Source: Gordionus sp. m RMFG-2023 (taxonomy: Eukaryota; Nematomorpha; Gordioida; Chordodea; Parachordodidae). Taken from it: a DNA stretch of 64,000 nucleotides. The DNA is taken from the NCBI RefSeq assembly GCF_954871325.1, contig NC_088778.1, forward strand, positions 14,535,666-14,599,665, given 5' to 3'. Made by a program: the position numbers and the translations under genes. Under the pieces are notes generated by a model. That model saw only the letters and a list, made by a program, of their open reading frames with translations. It did not search any database and was not told where the DNA came from. Shown here piece after piece: positions 59,729-64,000 of this stretch (its first letter is position 1; each line of letters opens with the position of its first letter).

Positions 59729-59872
59729 TCAATTGTGTACGCCTTTCCTCTAATAGGCGATTGGCAGAAAATAACTTTTCACTAGAAGCCGAATTTGCCA
59801 GGGCTGACAAAATTTTACTCTCTAATTTTCTCAAAAAAGGAAATAAATTTTCCTGCTTCCAAAACTTCAGAA
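59729..59872 (-). pseudogene. hAT transposase fragment, C-terminal
   Basis: The minus strand reads LKFWKQENLFPFLRKLESKI then LSALANSASSEKLFSANRLL and EERRTQL. It fits the hAT dimerisation segment (LP.L..LA..IL...ASSA.SERLFS), with the Glu in SEKLFS. It lies between the LTR fossil and the partial inverted-repeat copy at 60003-60262. Confidence 0.75.
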
Positions 59873-60002
59873 TATTGCCATTGTTATTTGTTTTATTTTT
59901 TAAAATTTTATTTTGATAATATTGATATTGGTATAATTTAAAAAAAAATGATAAAACACTTAAATATTAAAACTATATAAAAATATGTAAAAATTTTCAT
60001 TC

Positions 60003-60262
60003 GTTATATGCCTTAATTTTATACTATTTACTTTTTTTTAAATTCTCTTTTTAAATCCCTTATTTTGGCCTTTTAATTATATAGTGCCAGCAGCAAAAAA
60101 AGAGAAGAAAAAGTAATTATATTATTTTATTTTTTATTCATGGGGATTCGGAATATTTTTTAAATATTTAAAAAAAAAGATCCCGAATAAAACGTAGGGA
60201 TTCATTCAAGATCTTGAATCCCCACGTTGGGATTCCGAATCCCACATGATTCCATATCCCAA
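60003..60262 (-). repeat. Extra partial copy of the long inverted-repeat arm
   Basis: It reads as the reverse complement of about 54245-54475, including CCCACGTTGGGATTCCGAATC, the TTATTCGGGATC text and the AT-rich inner part. It ends ...CATGATTCCATATCCC. It is separate from, and adjacent to, the full right arm. Confidence 0.7.
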
Positions 60263-60276
60263 TACGACATATATAA

Positions 60277-60776
60277 TTCTTAGATGTTTATAATAAAAAT
60301 AAATTAGAAGATGGTGTTACTTCAATAAAAAAAATTTCTAACCGTAATGAACCTTTATAATAAGCTGAACCGAAGCGAACCTTTATAAATTTCTTCTCAA
60401 GAACCTTAACCAAAACGTAACCATTATAATTTTTTACATACTGAACAGTAACAAACTGAACAGTTATAAATAAAGGTCGGGTCCCTGCTTAAATGTTCAA
60501 CGAAATGCCATATTGCATTGAATAATTGTTGCAATAATTGGGATTTTTTATTAATATATTTTTTTATTTTTTAAAACAAAAAAGTCTTAACCTCATCCCT
60601 TTTCATTCCTTATATGCCTTAATTTTATACTATTTACTTTTTTTTAAATTCTCTTTTTAAATCCCTTATTTTAACCTTTTAATTATATGGTGCCAACTGC
60701 AAAAAAAGAGAAAAATATTTAAAAGATCCCGAATAAAACGTGAGGATTCAAAATCTTGATTCCATATCCCAATACG
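60277..60776 (-). repeat. Right arm of the long inverted repeat
   Basis: This is the reverse-complement partner of 54245-54860. It includes the hAT-like terminus (CAGGGACCCG read from 60487), the GGTTCAG-type subterminal motifs in a less regular form, and ...GATTCCATATCCC at the outer end. Confidence 0.75.
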
Positions 60777-60959
60777 ACATATATATTTTTTTCTTACTTG
60801 ATATATTTTTTTTCCTTACCTTTTTTTTCTTCTCTTTATCTTATTCTTTTTAACACACTATTGAACATAAACTTGAATTTAACAAAAAATAAATAATAAT
60901 TTTATTTGATTTATTTTCTACTTTTTATAACATCGCGAAAAATAGACTCCGTGAAGTGC

Positions 60960-61950
60960 GGAACATTTGGAATCACTAACGATGAATCATATGTCATTTT
61001 TAATTGCTTCGTTAGTGCTTATTAGTGCTTCAATCCGTATGGTAGCCGAATTTAAGGAAAAAAAGTTATAAGCAAAAATAAAAATACTTCACGCTTAAAA
61101 GTTGATTTGAAAGCACTAACGATGAAACTTATATCATTCTTTAGTGCTTCGTTAGTAGAGGTTAGTGCTTCAAACACTTTTGTAGCCGAATTTAAGAATA
61201 AAGTTATTGGCGAAAACAAAAATAAACAAATAATGGCGACGTGCCAAAACAAAAACTTTATTAATACCAAACATCCGGTTTTCGCCATTATTTAGTGCTC
61301 AATTAGTAAATGTGAATTCCATAATTAATTTGGTCAACCGTTTTTATAAAAAATTGTAATACGCTAAAGAAATATATAGAGGTCAAATTTTGGCCAGAAA
61401 ATTATTAAAGCACTAACGATGAAATTTATATTCTTCTTTAGGGCTTCCTTAGTAGAGGTTAATGCTTCAATCATGTTTGTAGCCGAATTTAAGAATAAAA
61501 AGTTATTGGCGGAAAAAATAAAAATAGACAAATAATGGCGACGTGCCAAAACAAAAACTATAGTAGTACTATACATCCGGTTTTCGCCATGCTCAATTAG
61601 TAAATTTGAATTCCGTAATTAATTTGGTTAACCGTCTTTATAAAAAATTGTAATACGCTAAAAAATTGTAATACGCTTAAGAAATGTTTAGAGGTCAAAT
61701 TTTGGCCAGAAAATTATAAAAGCAATAACAATTAAATTTATATAATTCTTTAGAGCTTCCTTAGTAGAGATTAGTGCTTCAATCAGTTTAATAGCCTAAT
61801 TTAAAATAAAAAAGTTATTAACAAAATAAACAAAAAATATATCAGCGACAAACATCTTATTTTCACCATTATTTAGTACTAGTTTCGTAAAATTTAAATT
61901 CCCTAATTAGTTTGATTAAAAACCCCAAGTAATTAAAAAATGCATATTGT
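60960..61950 (+). repeat. Left arm of a foldback-like structure: tandem units of about 300 bases
   Basis: Units open with CACTAACGATGAAA (60976, 61112, 61410 and, degenerate, 61720), with periods near 298 and 310 between the complete ones. Each unit contains TTAGTGCTTCGTTAGTAG, GCCGAATTTAAGAATAAA, ATGGCGACGTGCCAAAACA, CATCCGGTTTTCGCCATTA and TAATACGCTAAAGAAAT. Frames read across the units are shared only because the repeat is shared. Confidence 0.85.
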
Positions 61951-62356
61951 CTTTTTACACTTAGCCTATCAATTGTTTCCGAAGATCATCTGCCGTATTA
62001 GAGTTATATAATGTTTCAGAAGATTATATATATTAAGGTTCCCAAAATACATGAATAGTTATAACCAAGTCACAAAATTATTTTCACTACTGCCTAAATG
62101 GGTCCATTGAACCCCATTCTTGTGTAATAATTATATAATTTTTATTATTTTATTGTAACAACTTCATTTTTTCTCCAGCATCTATTATTCTGAGGTGTCA
62201 TTGAATGTTATGGTTTAAAAACATTCTCAGAAATTTTTTATTCTTAATTCAAATTGTTCTTTTTACATAGTTTATTTTGTTCGAAAAATTATGCATATAT
62301 ATATTTCTATCATAAATTTTAGTTATATTAAGATCACATTTTATCAATATACTTAT

Positions 62357-62732
62357 TAGAGATTTGCACCAGACCTGTCGAGCCGTGCTCAGGCCTAATT
62401 TTTTTTTAATAAATCGGGTTCGGGCCTAATATCTTTAAAAAAATTCGGCCGGGTAGGTTCGGGTCTAGAAATTTTTTAAAATATATCTAAATTTATCAAT
62501 AATTTTTATGTAAAATAAAAATATTTGATTTTATTTATAGAAACTAGACAACATATAACATATGTCTTTTATTTTGAGTAATTTTAAAAATTATTTTCTA
62601 TATTTAAATAAATTCGGGCATAACCGCGCCGGGTTTAAAAAAATTTCAGGTTCGGGCCAGGCCGGCAAAACTTTTTTAAAAAAATTTCGGACCGAGCCCT
62701 GCTTGAAAAATTAGGCCCGATTCAGATCACTA
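62357..62732. mobile_element. hAT-like MITE, GGGCC-rich
   Basis: The left end is TAGAGATTTGCACCAGACC and the right end read inward is TAGTGATCTGAATCGGGCC. The flanks are identical ATACTTAT (62349-62356 and 62733-62740). It is a close relative of 44192-44613. It lies in the spacer between the two arms of the foldback-like structure. Confidence 0.88.
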
Positions 62733-63119
62733 ATACTTATGCAGGAATTCTGAGAGTTACCCTGATTCGATAAATTTCTGTTATATCAATCCTTCAAATT
62801 TTCTGACATCTTTCTAGACGCCTAAGAAAATTTTAGACCAAAACATTAAAAAATTATATTCGATTCATAAATTTGACGTTCGTCTTTAATCAAGTTTTAT
62901 TATTAAAAAAATTTTTTAAAAAATTATATCAAAATCAAAATGTTTTTTACAATAATTATGGAAAGTTATTTAACTATATAAAAATGTTTCACATTATGGA
63001 AATGTGTTACATACTATAAAAATTTACAAGTAATCAAAAAAAATTTGAATTATATAAAAAACAGAATTTCCCACATGTGATTAATAAATCAATTACATAT
63101 TTTATAATTATATATATTT

Positions 63120-64000
63120 TCATAATCTTTAGCGTATTACAATTTTTTATAAAAACGGTTAACCAAATTAATTACGGAATTCAAATTTACTAATTGAGCA
63201 CTAAATAATGGCGAAAACCGGATGTTTGGTATTAATAAAGTTTTTGTTTTGGCACGTCGCCATTATTTGTTTATTTTTTTTTTCGCAAATAACTTTTTAT
63301 TCTTAAATTCGGCTACAAAAATGATTGAAGAATTAATCTTTACTAAGGAAGCCCTAAAGGATATAAATTTCATCGTTAGTGCTTTAATAATTTTCTGGCC
63401 AAAATTTGACCTCTAAATATTTCTTTACAATTTTTTATAAAGACGGTTAACCAAATTAATTACGGAATTCAAATTTACTAATTGAGCACTAAATAATGGC
63501 TAAAACCGGATGTTTAATACTACTATAGTTTTTGTTTTGGCACGTCGCTATTATTTGTTTATTTTTTTATTTTTCGCAAATAACTTTTTATTCTCAAATT
63601 CGGCTACAAAAGTGATTGAAGCACTAACCTCTACTAACGAAGCACTAAAGAATGATATAAGTTTCATCATTAATGCTTCCAAAAGTTCGGCCAACTTCAC
63701 GCTTAAATCGTGACGTCATAATTTTTATTTAGCTTATAACTTTTTTTCCATATGGCGGTTAACCAAATTAATAACGGAATTTAAATACATTAATTAAGCA
63801 ATAAAATGGCGAAAACCGGATGTTTAGTACTACTCTAGTTTTTGTTTTGGCACGTCGCCAATATTTGTTTATTTTTGTTTTTTTCGCCAATAACTTTTTA
63901 TTCTTAAATTCGGCTACAAAAGTGATTGAAACACTAACCTCTACTAACTAAGCACGAAAGAATGATATAAGTTTCATCGTTAGTGCTTTCAATAAACTTT
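63120..64000 (-). repeat. Right arm of the foldback-like structure (reaches window edge)
   Basis: The units found in 60960-61950 occur here in inverted orientation. ACTAATTGAGCACTAAATAATGG appears at about 63187 and 63477, with a variant at 63790. The spacing is again near 290-314. GTTAACCAAATTAATTACGG and CGGCTACAAAA mark each unit. The arm runs off the window end, so its length is unknown. Confidence 0.85.

Noticed and set aside
54587-60487. One hAT element bounded by the two CAGGGACCCG termini
   Set aside because: The 8-base flanks do not match, and the flanking sequence is itself inverted, so the termini belong to the arms of the larger inverted repeat.
61052-63713. Four similar reading frames sharing FVLARRHYL and NSATK.IEALTSTNEALK
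   Set aside because: They recur because the roughly 300-base unit recurs. The start positions and ends differ among units, and there is no sign of independent coding constraint.
1-64000. CRISPR arrays, prokaryotic operons, rRNA or tRNA genes, or a new defence-type system
   Set aside because: Nothing in the sequence supports them. The window is animal DNA dominated by transposons.

Overview
The window is strongly AT-rich animal DNA, most likely from an invertebrate. It holds hAT, Tc1, piggyBac and Mutator-like DNA transposons, RTE-type and other LINE reverse transcriptases and Ty3/gypsy fossils. Genes have introns with GT..AG borders, several only 43-53 bases long. I lean towards an arthropod from the LINE types, but the sequence does not settle this. 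I saw no prokaryotic gene, CRISPR array, rRNA or tRNA.

Only one host gene can be supported. It lies on the minus strand from about 27.1 kb down to 7.15 kb and is split into small exons. Splice sites and codon phases fit between most neighbours: 27094-27023, 26920-26854, 25230-24983, then 17765-17598, 17210-17068, 16439-16317, then 12867-12791, 12157-12113, 11982-11827, 9007-8609 and 7505-7150, followed by an AATAAA signal. It encodes a charged N-terminal part, a U1/matrin-like C2H2 zinc finger and a long low-complexity Asn/Pro/Ser-rich tail. One or more exons are still missing at about 18-25 kb and 13-16 kb. Its introns are filled with transposons: a piggyBac relic, a LINE fragment, several hATs and a Tc1.

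The rest is a dense transposon landscape dominated by hAT elements. Fourteen hAT-like copies were bounded by eye with 8-base target-site duplications: 2244-6482, 2959-5552, 14282-15643, 20634-21044, 21223-22459, 27799-27979, 30066-30295 (imprecise), 36664-36987, 38480-44013, 44192-44613, 44884-52024, 45273-47238, 50702-51739 and 62357-62732. They are nested: 2959-5552 sits inside 2244-6482, and two elements sit inside 44884-52024.

The most notable item is the hAT at 2959-5552. Its transposase looks fragmented at first sight but reads as one uninterrupted 624-residue protein once four short GT..AG introns are removed, with a BED finger and D-D-E residues all present. The second is the 5.5-kb hAT at 38480-44013, whose transposase begins with a tandemly duplicated cassette of phase-1 mini-exons.

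The right end (52-64 kb) holds a decayed gypsy fragment, then a bounded Ty3/gypsy fossil (55238-59458) with very short LTRs. This fossil lies inside a long inverted repeat that also carries hAT pieces. Last comes a foldback-like structure (60.96-64.0 kb) whose two opposed arms are each built of roughly 300-base tandem units.
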